From Enterovibrio baiacu (GTDB lineage Bacteria > Pseudomonadota > Gammaproteobacteria > Enterobacterales > Vibrionaceae), in the NCBI RefSeq assembly GCF_004120195.1, contig NZ_SCHN01000018.1, forward strand, positions 1 to 64,000: DNA of 64,000 bases, in the 5' to 3' direction. The translations under genes and the position numbers were made by a program. The notes under the pieces were generated by a model. It did no database searches. It saw only the letters and a program-made list of their open reading frames with translations, and had not been told where the DNA came from. Each line of letters starts with the position of its first letter. The first letter of the stretch is position 1. Positions 56,505 through 64,000 of this stretch are shown piece by piece.

Positions 56505-57716
56505 CTATTTCTTCGCCAACGCCGGCAAATCCCCGCTTAACCCCAACGCACGCTTAATAAACTGCGTCTTAATGCCCGGCAGTGTCGCTGCGGCCATCAA
56601 ACCAATACCACGAATCAATTTCTTCGCTGGGTTTTCACCGGCAAACAAATCTCTGAATGCCTGCATCGCAGCAATCATTTGCGCTGCTTCGGTTTTACGC
56701 CAGCGTTCAAATGCGCGTAGGTTTGCTTTCTCGCCGATGTCTTTGCCTTCATCGTGAAGGCGCAGGATCTCTTGTGCAAGTGAAGCCGCATCGAGTAAAC
56801 CAAGGTTAACGCCTTGGCCTGCAAGCGGGTGAATGGTGTGGGCGGCATCGCCAATTAAGGCAACACGCTCAAGCACGAAGTCTCGTGCATAACGCATTTT
56901 TAGCGGGAAAGCCGCGCGTTCACCTTCGACGGTACATAGGCCGAGTTTCAGATCAAACGCTGCACTGAGTGCTTTGTTGAACTCTTCGTCTGACAGATTG
57001 CAGCGCGTATCGGCAAGCTCTGGTGATTGAGACCACACGATAGAGCAAAGGTGTGGGTCTGAGAGCGGCAAGAAGGCCAATGGGCCATCAGGTGTGAAGA
57101 TTTGACGTGCAACGCCACCATGAGGCTCTGCGGTGCGAATATTGGCCACGAGTGCATTGTGCCCATAATCCCAATGCGTGAGTGGGATAGAGAGCTGGTT
57201 GCGCACCCATGAGTTTGCGCCATCTGCACCCACTACCAATTTGGCGGTGATGGCGTTGCCTGAATCTAGGGTCAACCACGCTTCGGTTTCACCGAACATC
57301 ATGCTGGCGCATTTGTCGGGGCAAAAGAGCGTCACATTGTGCTGCTGTTTGACTTTATCGAGCAGCGCGAGCTGAATGACGCGGTTTTCGACGATATAGC
57401 CAAGGTTGGGTTGCCCCAAATCCATGGCGTCAAATTCGATGGACGCAAAGCTGTCTTGCTCCCACACGGACATTTTTTGATACGGGCTATTGCGACGGTT
57501 AAGAATGCCGTTCCACGCACCAATGTTTTTCAAAATGCTTTCACTTGCGCGGCTGAGTGCGGAGACACGAAGGTCGGGCAGGGTGTCGAAATCTGTATTT
57601 GGCGCATTGCCTTCAATGATCGCAATGCGCAAATCGCTGTCTTCTAAGGCAGCTGCAAGCGTGAGTCCCACCATGCCGCCACCAATGATTGCGATATCAA
57701 CGTTCGTCATTTTCAT
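56505..57716 (-). CDS. ubiI: FAD-dependent ubiquinone hydroxylase UbiI (VisC)
   Basis: Aerobic C5 hydroxylation in ubiquinone synthesis. 403 residues. FAD motif DIAIIGGGMVGLTLA near residue 7, DLRVSALSRAS, and GDAAHTIHPLAGQGVNLGLLD. The start ATG overlaps the ubiH TAA by one base (TAATG). The last codons abut the CTCGAAA repeats, so the very end may vary between strains. Confidence 0.92.
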   Translation of the reverse strand: MKMTNVDIAIIGGGMVGLTLAAALEDSDLRIAIIEGNAPNTDFDTLPDLRVSALSRASESILKNIGAWNGILNRRNSPYQKMSVWEQDSFASIEFDAMDLGQPNLGYIVENRVIQLALLDKVKQQHNVTLFCPDKCASMMFGETEAWLTLDSGNAITAKLVVGADGANSWVRNQLSIPLTHWDYGHNALVANIRTAEPHGGVARQIFTPDGPLAFLPLSDPHLCSIVWSQSPELADTRCNLSDEEFNKALSAAFDLKLGLCTVEGERAAFPLKMRYARDFVLERVALIGDAAHTIHPLAGQGVNLGLLDAASLAQEILRLHDEGKDIGEKANLRAFERWRKTEAAQMIAAMQAFRDLFAGENPAKKLIRGIGLMAAATLPGIKTQFIKRALGLSGDLPALAKK

Positions 57717-58951
57717 TATCGTTCTACTAATCCCATCGCGCGTTGCAGTAAAGGCGCTTTTAATCCGTGGAATACAGACATACTGGCTAACCCGAGATTT
57801 CGACCAAGCGCGAGTGGTGCTGATGTGTTTGAAAAACCGTGTACCAAGCCGGATGTCATCGCGACTGTGCTGTCGCGATCCGGTGTTCTGCGGCGTTGGT
57901 AGCGCAGCAGGGTGCTGATGTCACCGCAATCTTCGCCGTCTTGAAACGCCGTGGTGATTTCTTCTGCCAATGACACCACATCACGCAGCCCAAGGTTAAA
58001 ACCTTGTCCGGCAATCGGGTGCAGCGTTTGAGCAGCATTACCCACAACAGCAACACGATGACTGATGAGCTTGGTAGATTGACGCAAAATCAAGGGGTAC
58101 ATGTTGCGTTGACCGACATGAAGCAGATGACCCAGTCGCCAACCAAACGCTCGCTGCAGGGCATCTAGGAACGCTTTGTCGCCAAGGGCCAATAAACCCG
58201 GGGCGTCTTCCGGTGGGACACACCAAACGAGCGAACTGCGCCCTTCAGACATGGGTAACAACGCAAGCGGGCCTGATTGAGTGAAACGCTCAAAGGCACG
58301 GCCTTGATGCGGCAGGTTTGTGGTGACGTTCGCAATCAGTGCGACTTGGTGAAAGTCATGCTCGTGACGTTCAATGCCCACCATGTCGCAACAAGAAGAT
58401 GTTGCCCCGTCAGCGGCCACCAGCAGTTTTGTATGCAGTGTTTGACCATCGTTTAAGGTCAGTGTTACGCCTTCTTGTGCTCGCTCAATTGTCGAGACCA
58501 TGGCAGGGCAGAACAGGGTGACACCTTTGGCGTCTTCTAAGGCGCGATGAAATACACGTCCTGCATCGGCCAATTCAATGACATTACCAAGGAAGGGAAG
58601 GCCTTCTTTTTCGGCATGCATTTCCGTTAAGCCAAAGTGACCTTGGTCGGAGACGTGAATGTTCTTAATGGGCGTAGCAAATGGAGAAAGGGGGTGCCAA
58701 ATGCCGATGCGTTCGAGCAAGTCGCAACTGCCGTAAGACAGCGCAATACTTCGGGCATCGTAGCCGGGGTGTGCCTTGTCTGGAATGGCGGCTTCGATCA
58801 CCGCCACCGACAAGCCAGCTTGCGTGTAGTGTTCAATGGCAAGTGCAAGTGTTGCCCCAGCCATGGCGCCACCCACGATGACAACATCAAAATTTGATGT
58901 TGTATTGGATGTATCATTTGACGCAGATGTTGACGGCGTACTGGCATCCAT
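57716..58951 (-). CDS. ubiH: 2-octaprenyl-6-methoxyphenol hydroxylase UbiH
   Basis: C1 hydroxylase of ubiquinone synthesis, 411 residues. FAD motif VVIVGGAMAGATLALAI begins after an unusually Ser/Thr/Asn-rich leader of about 20 residues (MDASTPSTSASNDTSNTTSN). The second FAD motif GNAAQTLHPIAGQGFNLGLRD is intact. An operon with ygfB upstream and ubiI downstream, as in E. coli (ygfB-pepP-ubiH-ubiI) but without pepP between ygfB and ubiH here. Confidence 0.92.
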   Translation of the reverse strand: MDASTPSTSASNDTSNTTSNFDVVIVGGAMAGATLALAIEHYTQAGLSVAVIEAAIPDKAHPGYDARSIALSYGSCDLLERIGIWHPLSPFATPIKNIHVSDQGHFGLTEMHAEKEGLPFLGNVIELADAGRVFHRALEDAKGVTLFCPAMVSTIERAQEGVTLTLNDGQTLHTKLLVAADGATSSCCDMVGIERHEHDFHQVALIANVTTNLPHQGRAFERFTQSGPLALLPMSEGRSSLVWCVPPEDAPGLLALGDKAFLDALQRAFGWRLGHLLHVGQRNMYPLILRQSTKLISHRVAVVGNAAQTLHPIAGQGFNLGLRDVVSLAEEITTAFQDGEDCGDISTLLRYQRRRTPDRDSTVAMTSGLVHGFSNTSAPLALGRNLGLASMSVFHGLKAPLLQRAMGLVER

Positions 58952-58984
58952 TCCTAGGTGTTCTCCATCCTAAAAAGCGTGAAA

Positions 58985-59560
58985 TTAATGAAGCGTTGGT
59001 TTGCTGTCTTCGTCGTTACTTGGCTTTAGGCCTAATTCTGCGTGCAATGTCATGGCGCAAACGCGTACGTGCTCGATCACTTGTTCGAACAGCAAAGCTT
59101 GTTCTTCCATGTCATCGTCTTCATCGATGCCGAGTTGAGCGATTTCTGCCAAATCTGCCAGCACTTCTTTGCCATCTTCAGACAACGCACCAGACTTAAC
59201 GCCAACCACACCGATACCGGCGATAAATGCGCTGACCCACTCCGTTAGGGCATCACCACGATCAAGTAGATTTTCGTTGTCAGCAGGCAGTAGCAATTCA
59301 AAATCCAAGTCTTCGCCTGTCAATTGCTCAGACGCCAGTTGTACACAAGATGCTGCCAATTCTTTTGATTGAATTGGCCAGCCTTGGCCGTCATTGGTGT
59401 AGTCATACAGCATGGGTGCCCAATTCCCGAGCGCAGGATCTAAACCACCACACAGCATGCCTGATAGAAGGCCATGCATTTCTGCGGGGGTTACCGCTAA
59501 GCTGTCGGATGACAACGTTGCTGTGATAGTGCTGTATTCGGGTAAAGTTACTTGGGTCAC
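58985..59560 (-). CDS. ygfB: UPF0149-family protein YgfB
   Basis: 191 residues, YgfB/UPF0149. LLSGMLCGGLDPALGNW near residue 30 is the family motif, followed by WVSAFIAGIGVVG. Function is poorly defined; in Pseudomonas a YgfB homologue modulates amidase expression. Acidic. 33 bases before ubiH, so probably the operon head. Divergent from zapA. Confidence 0.9.
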   Translation of the reverse strand: MTQVTLPEYSTITATLSSDSLAVTPAEMHGLLSGMLCGGLDPALGNWAPMLYDYTNDGQGWPIQSKELAASCVQLASEQLTGEDLDFELLLPADNENLLDRGDALTEWVSAFIAGIGVVGVKSGALSEDGKEVLADLAEIAQLGIDEDDDMEEQALLFEQVIEHVRVCAMTLHAELGLKPSNDEDSKPTLH

Positions 59561-59843
59561 GTTGGGTCACCTTGAATGCCATTAATTCTCTGCTGTATGC
59601 TACCACTTCCCCGAATGTCGAAGAACATCTCGCAATAAAAAGTCGCTCACATGCTGAGTTATTTATAATACAGGGGGAGGAATTGCTCTGATTTTCATCA
59701 CATTGACGACTTTTCGACTGTTCAGTGCGTCGAGTGGCAATCAACAATAGGATAGACTTGAAGTTTAACCTGCCATTTCCTATAGTTTGCGCCCGTTACG
59801 TCAGGGCGCGACATCGCGCTTTGAAGGGAGCTCAAAAAAGATT

Positions 59844-60152
59844 ATGACTACGCAGGCTGTTGAAATTCAAATTCTTGGAAAAACCATGCGGGTGAATTGC
59901 CCAGCAGGTCAGGAGCAGTCTCTTACTGAGGCGGCAAATGACTTTGATCAGCGGTTGCATGAATTGTCTGAGCGCACTAAAGTAACGAATACGGAGCAAC
60001 TGCTCACCATCGCTGCTTTGAACATTTGCTATGAACTTCGTGAAGAACGAAAGAAAAGCGTAAGCGATACAAGTGAAATGGAACAGCGTATCATGCTGTT
60101 GCAACAAACGATTGAAGAGGCGTTGTTGAAACACAGCGCGTCGAAAGCCTAA
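59844..60152 (+). CDS. zapA: Cell division protein ZapA
   Basis: Z-ring-associated protein that bundles FtsZ filaments. Start at the ATG at 59844 (after GAAGGGAGCTC) gives MTTQAVEIQILGKTM and 102 residues, near E. coli ZapA at 109. The N-terminal globular part is followed by a C-terminal coiled coil (about 60-98). An upstream ATG at 59787 would add an unlikely leader. Next to ssrS and fau, the conserved trio. Confidence 0.94.
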   Translation: MTTQAVEIQILGKTMRVNCPAGQEQSLTEAANDFDQRLHELSERTKVTNTEQLLTIAALNICYELREERKKSVSDTSEMEQRIMLLQQTIEEALLKHSASKA

Positions 60153-60165
60153 GGGCTGCACCCGT

Positions 60166-60350
60166 TTGACCCTGGAGTGTACGTCAGTGGATCTATGTCC
60201 CTGAGCCGATAAGCAAATTTAAGGATGTGTCGTTATTGGGCTATTGAGCAAGCTCGGCTCGTACCGAGAAGCCTACGGTCTGTTCTTCATATCCGCCTTG
60301 AACCGCAGGGTTCAAGGGCTGTCGATCCCCAACGGCACTCCGGGGCCATC
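60166..60350 (+). ncRNA. ssrS: 6S RNA
   Basis: RNA that mimics an open promoter and binds sigma-70 RNA polymerase in stationary phase. It lies between zapA and fau as in E. coli. The closing stem CCTGGAGTG pairs with CACTCCGGGG. Conserved landmarks are TCCCTGAGCCGATA, CTCGGCTCGTACCGAGAAGCC in the central bubble flank, and CCTTGAACCGCAGGGTTCAAGG. Ends are estimated by alignment from memory to the E. coli RNA; length about 185 bases. Confidence 0.9.
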
Positions 60351-60388
60351 CCTTCTTACCTTATCTCGCTTTACGGCAAGGACAGCCG

Positions 60389-60991
60389 ATGCAAGAGACA
60401 TCCCCTTCGATGATTCAACGCGCCGCGTTGAGAAAATCTACCCGCGCTAAGCGACAAGCATTATCGCAAGACCAACAACAACGCGCCGCCGCCGATCTTC
60501 TCGCGCATTTCAAATCGGTTGATGACATCCAGCGTGCACGCAAGATTTCGCTCTATTTGTCTGTTGACGGTGAATTAGACACGACGCCGCTGATAGAGCA
60601 TTGCTGGTCGTTGAATAAAGACGTGTATTTGCCTGTCATTCATCCGTTCAGCAAAGGCAACTTGCTGTTTCTTCACTACCACCCCCACTCAGTGCTAGTG
60701 CCAAACCGCTTTGGTATTTTAGAGCCTCAATTAGACGTGCGAGATGTGCTGCCTGCGCATCGACTTGATGTGATTTGCACACCGCTCGTGGCGTTCGATG
60801 AAACCGGTCAACGATTGGGTATGGGCGGTGGTTACTACGACAGAACGTTAGCACCTTGGTTTGAAGCAAAGCAGGGGGCGAAACCCATCGGCCTTGCGCA
60901 CGATTGCCAGCAAGTAGACGCTTTACCCGTCGAAGCATGGGATGTACCGTTGCCTCAAATCCTGACACCATCTCGCGTTTGGACATGGTGA
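60389..60991 (+). CDS. fau: 5-formyltetrahydrofolate cyclo-ligase
   Basis: ATP-dependent conversion of 5-formyl-THF to 5,10-methenyl-THF. 200 residues. The family signature LGMGGGYYDRTLA is present near 148-160; the ATP-site Arg/Lys block is at the start (RKSTRAKRQAL). ATG at 60389 has AAGGACA upstream; an internal ATG at 60410 is the alternative. Follows 6S RNA, the conserved pairing in which 6S and fau (ygfA) are cotranscribed. Confidence 0.93.
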   Translation: MQETSPSMIQRAALRKSTRAKRQALSQDQQQRAAADLLAHFKSVDDIQRARKISLYLSVDGELDTTPLIEHCWSLNKDVYLPVIHPFSKGNLLFLHYHPHSVLVPNRFGILEPQLDVRDVLPAHRLDVICTPLVAFDETGQRLGMGGGYYDRTLAPWFEAKQGAKPIGLAHDCQQVDALPVEAWDVPLPQILTPSRVWTW

Positions 60992-61131
60992 TGTTTGTTC
61001 ATCATTTCTGTCACCTTTTAACCGCTGAATAGAACGGGATCTCGCACCGGAAAAAGCTGCGCGCGTTGCGTCTCGATCTGTATAATCATCGGCATATTTC
61101 CCCTACGAATCCAAATTAGCAGGAGACTCTC

Positions 61132-61785
61132 ATGAATCAGGATGAAATGAAAAAAGCGGCTGGCTGGGCTGCATTGGAATATGTAACCAAAGACAGCATC
61201 GTAGGTGTTGGTACTGGCTCAACCGTTAATCACTTCATCGATGCGTTAGAGACAATGAAAGATCAAATCAAAGGTACAGTATCGAGCTCTGTGGCGTCGA
61301 CAGAACGTCTGGAGAAAATCGGTATTCCTGTGTTTGATGCGAACGAAGTGGCGTACTTGGATATCTATGTTGATGGTGCGGATGAAATCAATCCGAGCAA
61401 CGACATGATCAAAGGCGGTGGCGCAGCGTTAACCCGCGAGAAAATTGTCGCGGCAATCTCTAAGCAATTTATCTGCATCATTGATGATTCAAAGAAAGTC
61501 GATGTGCTTGGTAACTTCCCTCTGCCCGTTGAAGTGATCCCAATGGCGCGTTCATACGTGGGTCGTGAATTGGTGAAACTGGGTGGCGATCCTTGTTACC
61601 GCGAAGGTTGCATCACAGATAACGGCAATGTCATCCTTGATGTTCACAACCTTGAAATCACCGATGCGAAAGCCCTAGAAGACAAGATTAATGCGATTGC
61701 CGGTGTTGTTACCGTGGGTCTATTTGCAAACCGTGGTGCAGATGTTGTGCTTGAAGGCACACCGAACGGTGTTGTTAAAAGCTAA
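61132..61785 (+). CDS. rpiA: Ribose-5-phosphate isomerase A
   Basis: Interconverts ribose 5-phosphate and ribulose 5-phosphate. 217 residues (E. coli 219). [13 protein letters not shown] at about 24-36, [24 protein letters not shown], and [11 protein letters not shown] are all family motifs. AGGAGACTCTC precedes the ATG. A terminator follows at 61871. Confidence 0.97.
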   Translation: MNQDEMKKAAGWAALEYVTKDSIVGVGTGSTVNHFIDALETMKDQIKGTVSSSVASTERLEKIGIPVFDANEVAYLDIYVDGADEINPSNDMIKGGGAALTREKIVAAISKQFICIIDDSKKVDVLGNFPLPVEVIPMARSYVGRELVKLGGDPCYREGCITDNGNVILDVHNLEITDAKALEDKINAIAGVVTVGLFANRGADVVLEGTPNGVVKS

Positions 61786-61834
61786 AAATGCTTTAGCTCG
61801 CAAGCCTTTAGCTCCCCACTTTTTTTGATGGATT

Positions 61835-61850
61835 AGCCAAACGTTTGCGT
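61835..61850. promoter_or_regulatory. PurR-like box between rpiA and serA
   Basis: AGCCAAACGTTTGCGT matches the E. coli PurR consensus ACGCAAACGTTTGCGT at 14 of 16 positions. It lies between the rpiA stop and the rpiA terminator, 177-192 bases upstream of serA. Function here is uncertain. Confidence 0.35.
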
Positions 61851-61870
61851 CTAAGTAACTCAATGAGTTA

Positions 61871-61899
61871 GCGGTGCTATTTCAGCACCGTTTTTTTTC
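61871..61899 (+). terminator. Terminator after rpiA
   Basis: CGGTGCT pairs with AGCACCG around ATTTC, followed by eight T. Confidence 0.9.
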
Positions 61900-62026
61900 G
61901 CCTATATGACGTAATATTCTTACCCTTTCTGAACACTTTTTGTTACCTTAGTCACTAATTGATGCCATCTGGATGGCGAAAACCGATTTTCTAGTTCTGG
62001 TTTTGTTTTTAAGGATGAAATTTCCC

Positions 62027-63256
62027 ATGGCTAAAGTGTCACTTGAAAAAGACAAAATAAAGATCCTTCTTCTTGAAGGTGTTCACCCATCTGCTCTAGA
62101 AGTGCTTCAAGGTGCTGGTTACAGCAACATTGAGTACCACAAAGGTTCCCTTTCTGGCGAAGAGCTCGAAAAAGCCATTGAAGACGCACACTTTGTGGGC
62201 ATTCGCTCCCGCACTCAGCTGACTGAAGACGTTTTCCAAAAAGCGAAGAAGCTGATTGCTGTTGGTTGTTTCTGCATCGGTACGAACCAAGTTGACCTTA
62301 CTGCAGCAGCGAAGCGTGGTATTCCTGTCTTCAACGCCCCATTCTCTAATACACGTAGCGTTGCAGAGTTAGTGTTGGGTGAAATTCTTCTGCTACTTCG
62401 TGGCATTCCAGCGAAAAACGCAGCGGCGCACCGTGGCGAGTGGATTAAATCGGCTGATCGTTCATTCGAAGCGCGTGGTAAAAACCTTGGCATCATCGGT
62501 TACGGTCACATTGGTACGCAATTGGGTATCTTGGCTGAAAACCTCGGTATGCGCGTTTTCTTCTATGACATTGAAAACAAGCTGACATTGGGTAATGCAA
62601 CCCAAGTGGCATCAATGTCAGAGCTGCTGAACAAGAGTGATGTCATCACCCTGCACGTGCCTGAGACGGATTCAACACAAGACATGATGGGCAGCGAAGA
62701 GTTTGCTCGCATGAAGCCTGGCGCGATTTTCATTAACGCAGCGCGTGGCACTGTGGTTGATATTGATGCGCTGTGTGGTGCGCTTGAAAGCGGTCACATT
62801 GGTGGTGCGGCAGTGGATGTATTCCCAACCGAACCAAAAACCAACAGCGACCCGTTTGAGTCACCGCTGCAAGCGTATGACAACGTGATCCTTACGCCGC
62901 ACATTGGTGGTTCTACGCATGAAGCGCAGGAAAACATCGGTATTGAAGTGATCGGCAAGATGGTGAAGTACTCAGACAATGGTTCAACGCTGTCTTCAGT
63001 TAACTTCCCTGAGGTGTCACTACCTGAGCACTCAGGTACGTCTCGTTTGCTTCATATCCACGAAAACAGACCGGGCATCCTGACAAAGATCAACACCATC
63101 TTTGCAGAGGAAGGCATCAACATCGCAGGTCAGTACCTGCAAACCAATGCTGAATACGGTTATGTTGTGATTGACGTCGAAACTGAGCATTCAGAGAAGG
63201 CGCTTAAGAAGCTGAAAGCGATCGAAGGCACCCTTCGTTCACGTATTCTTCACTGA
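62027..63256 (+). CDS. serA: D-3-phosphoglycerate dehydrogenase
   Basis: NAD-dependent first step of serine synthesis, feedback-inhibited by serine. Start at the ATG at 62027 (AAGGATG upstream) gives MAKVSLEKDKIKILLLEG and 409 residues; E. coli has 410. NAD motif LGIIGYGHIGTQLGILAE; catalytic Arg/Glu/His in ARGTVVD, a Glu-rich loop and TPHIGGSTHEAQ; a C-terminal ACT domain (HENRPGILTKINTIFAEEGI) for serine binding. The upstream ATG at 61973 and an ATG at 62015 would add non-conserved residues. Confidence 0.96.
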   Translation: MAKVSLEKDKIKILLLEGVHPSALEVLQGAGYSNIEYHKGSLSGEELEKAIEDAHFVGIRSRTQLTEDVFQKAKKLIAVGCFCIGTNQVDLTAAAKRGIPVFNAPFSNTRSVAELVLGEILLLLRGIPAKNAAAHRGEWIKSADRSFEARGKNLGIIGYGHIGTQLGILAENLGMRVFFYDIENKLTLGNATQVASMSELLNKSDVITLHVPETDSTQDMMGSEEFARMKPGAIFINAARGTVVDIDALCGALESGHIGGAAVDVFPTEPKTNSDPFESPLQAYDNVILTPHIGGSTHEAQENIGIEVIGKMVKYSDNGSTLSSVNFPEVSLPEHSGTSRLLHIHENRPGILTKINTIFAEEGINIAGQYLQTNAEYGYVVIDVETEHSEKALKKLKAIEGTLRSRILH

Positions 63257-63286
63257 TTCACTTGTTTGTTCCCCCAACAAACAGTC

Positions 63287-63312
63287 CAAAGGCCGCGAAA
63301 GCGGCCTTTTTT
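63287..63312. terminator. Bidirectional terminator between serA and yggE
   Basis: AAAGGCCGC pairs with GCGGCCTTT around GAAA, followed by T residues; A/T flanks on both sides. Confidence 0.88.
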
Positions 63313-63349
63313 CTGCGTTGAGCTTTTGCTCACTGTTTGTTGCGTAGAG

Positions 63350-64000
63350 TTACTCGCCTAGCGCAAACACCACTTCAACGCGATCTCGAATGGTGATTTC
63401 TGCATCCATGTATGAGGCATTGGCGCTTTCTGCTTTAGCCATGCGCATGGTAACAGGACGGGAAGGGCTCTGATCCATGTAACGAATCTCCCACACACCG
63501 TTCAGGGTTTCACCGAACCCAGACGCGAGTGATTCTGCTTTGGCTTTCGCATCTTTGATGGCAGCCATACGGGCTTTTTCTTTCAGTTCTGCTTCTTTGC
63601 TTGATGAGAATGAAATGCCATTTACGCGGTTAACGCCGTCGCTCAGTGCGCCATCAAGAATGCTGTTTAGCTTCGTCAACTCTGAAATCGTGACGGCCAC
63701 GTTACGGCTGGCACGGTAGCCTGTCAGCTTTGGCTCCCCGTTTTTCGGGTAACTGTATTGTGGCTGCAGAGACAAGTTAGCGCTTTCAACGTCTTTCTTA
63801 TTGATCCCCATTTTCTCGAGGCGTTCAAGCAATGCTGTGACGGCGTCGTCCGATGCTTTTTTCGCTGCTTTTGCTGATGTGCGTGTGAGCGTTACAGCAA
63901 CCTGAATGTTTGCAGTATCGGGTGTAACAACAACTTCGCCAATCCCGACGGTTTCTAAATGCGGAAACTCAGGTGTTGCAGCAGAAGCGAAAGAAGAAGA
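63350..64000 (-). CDS. yggE: SIMPL-domain protein YggE, 5' end outside the window
   Basis: Periplasmic SIMPL/DUF541 protein linked to oxidative-stress tolerance in E. coli. The minus-strand frame is open from the right edge to the TAA at 63350, giving 216 visible residues. The edge residues SSSFASAATPEFPHLETVGI look like the end of a signal peptide and the mature start, so only the signal start is missing. VVTPDTANIQVAVTLTRTSA and AMRAAIKDAKAKAESLASGF-like segments match YggE. Not the shorter TTG-started frame at 63832. Confidence 0.9.
   Translation of the reverse strand, partial: SSSFASAATPEFPHLETVGIGEVVVTPDTANIQVAVTLTRTSAKAAKKASDDAVTALLERLEKMGINKKDVESANLSLQPQYSYPKNGEPKLTGYRASRNVAVTISELTKLNSILDGALSDGVNRVNGISFSSSKEAELKEKARMAAIKDAKAKAESLASGFGETLNGVWEIRYMDQSPSRPVTMRMAKAESANASYMDAEITIRDRVEVVFALGE

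Noticed and set aside
56342-56557. Small plus-strand frame after eno
   Set aside because: It spans the eno terminator and the CTCGAAA repeats and runs into the 3' end of ubiI; composition reflects the repeats.

Overview
The window is a piece of a gammaproteobacterial chromosome, most likely Vibrionaceae. The gene orders tkt-epd-pgk-fbaA-mscS, ygfZ/sdhE-ygfX, nadB/rpoE-rseABC-lepA-lepB-rnc-era-recO-pdxJ-acpS, barA/rlmD-relA-mazG-pyrG-eno and ubiI-ubiH-ygfB/zapA-ssrS-fau-rpiA-serA-yggE are those of Vibrio-type genomes. pgk, fbaA and eno use CTA leucine codons heavily, a habit of highly expressed Vibrio genes. The genus cannot be fixed from this sequence alone. No tRNA, rRNA, insertion sequence, integrase or CRISPR array was seen.

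Layout. 1-7.7 kb: central carbon genes (transketolase fragment, erythrose-4-phosphate dehydrogenase, phosphoglycerate kinase, class II aldolase), then two tandem MscS channels, each gene closed by its own terminator. 8-14.2 kb: a lone glycine-cleavage H protein, a small hypothetical gene, ygfZ-ybaK-lysR on the minus strand, sdhE-ygfX, and a chemoreceptor. 14.3-25.5 kb: nadB divergent from the sigma-E operon, then lepA, lepB-rnc-era and recO-pdxJ-acpS. 25.6-27.4 kb: a NadN-like 5'-nucleotidase lipoprotein.

27.5-45.6 kb: the accessory part, a complete aryl polyene (APE) gene cluster. apeC to apeR run on the minus strand in the canonical alphabetical order. apeA and apeB diverge from them. Two genes are extra to the A-R set: an MIO-type aromatic/histidine ammonia-lyase between apeJ and apeK, and a flavin-dependent halogenase-like protein after apeB. 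Expected workflow: an aryl starter (perhaps made by the lyase) is activated by ApeH onto the ACPs ApeE/F, extended by ApeO/ApeR with the chain-length partner ApeC, reduced by ApeQ and dehydrated by ApeI/ApeP. It is then methylated by ApeB, moved or attached by ApeD/ApeJ, and exported by ApeL/M/N. The cluster sits between the acpS end of the era operon and barA. acpS encodes a holo-ACP synthase that could in principle prime the two cluster ACPs.

45.7-64 kb: core genes again: barA, rlmD, relA, mazG, pyrG, eno, ubiI-ubiH-ygfB, zapA, 6S RNA, fau, rpiA, serA and the start-less end of yggE. Regulatory signals readable by eye include a near-consensus sigma-E promoter before rpoE, LacI/PurR-like palindromes before fbaA and after rpiA, an inverted repeat before nadB, and paired operator-like repeats in the apeC/apeA divergent promoter.
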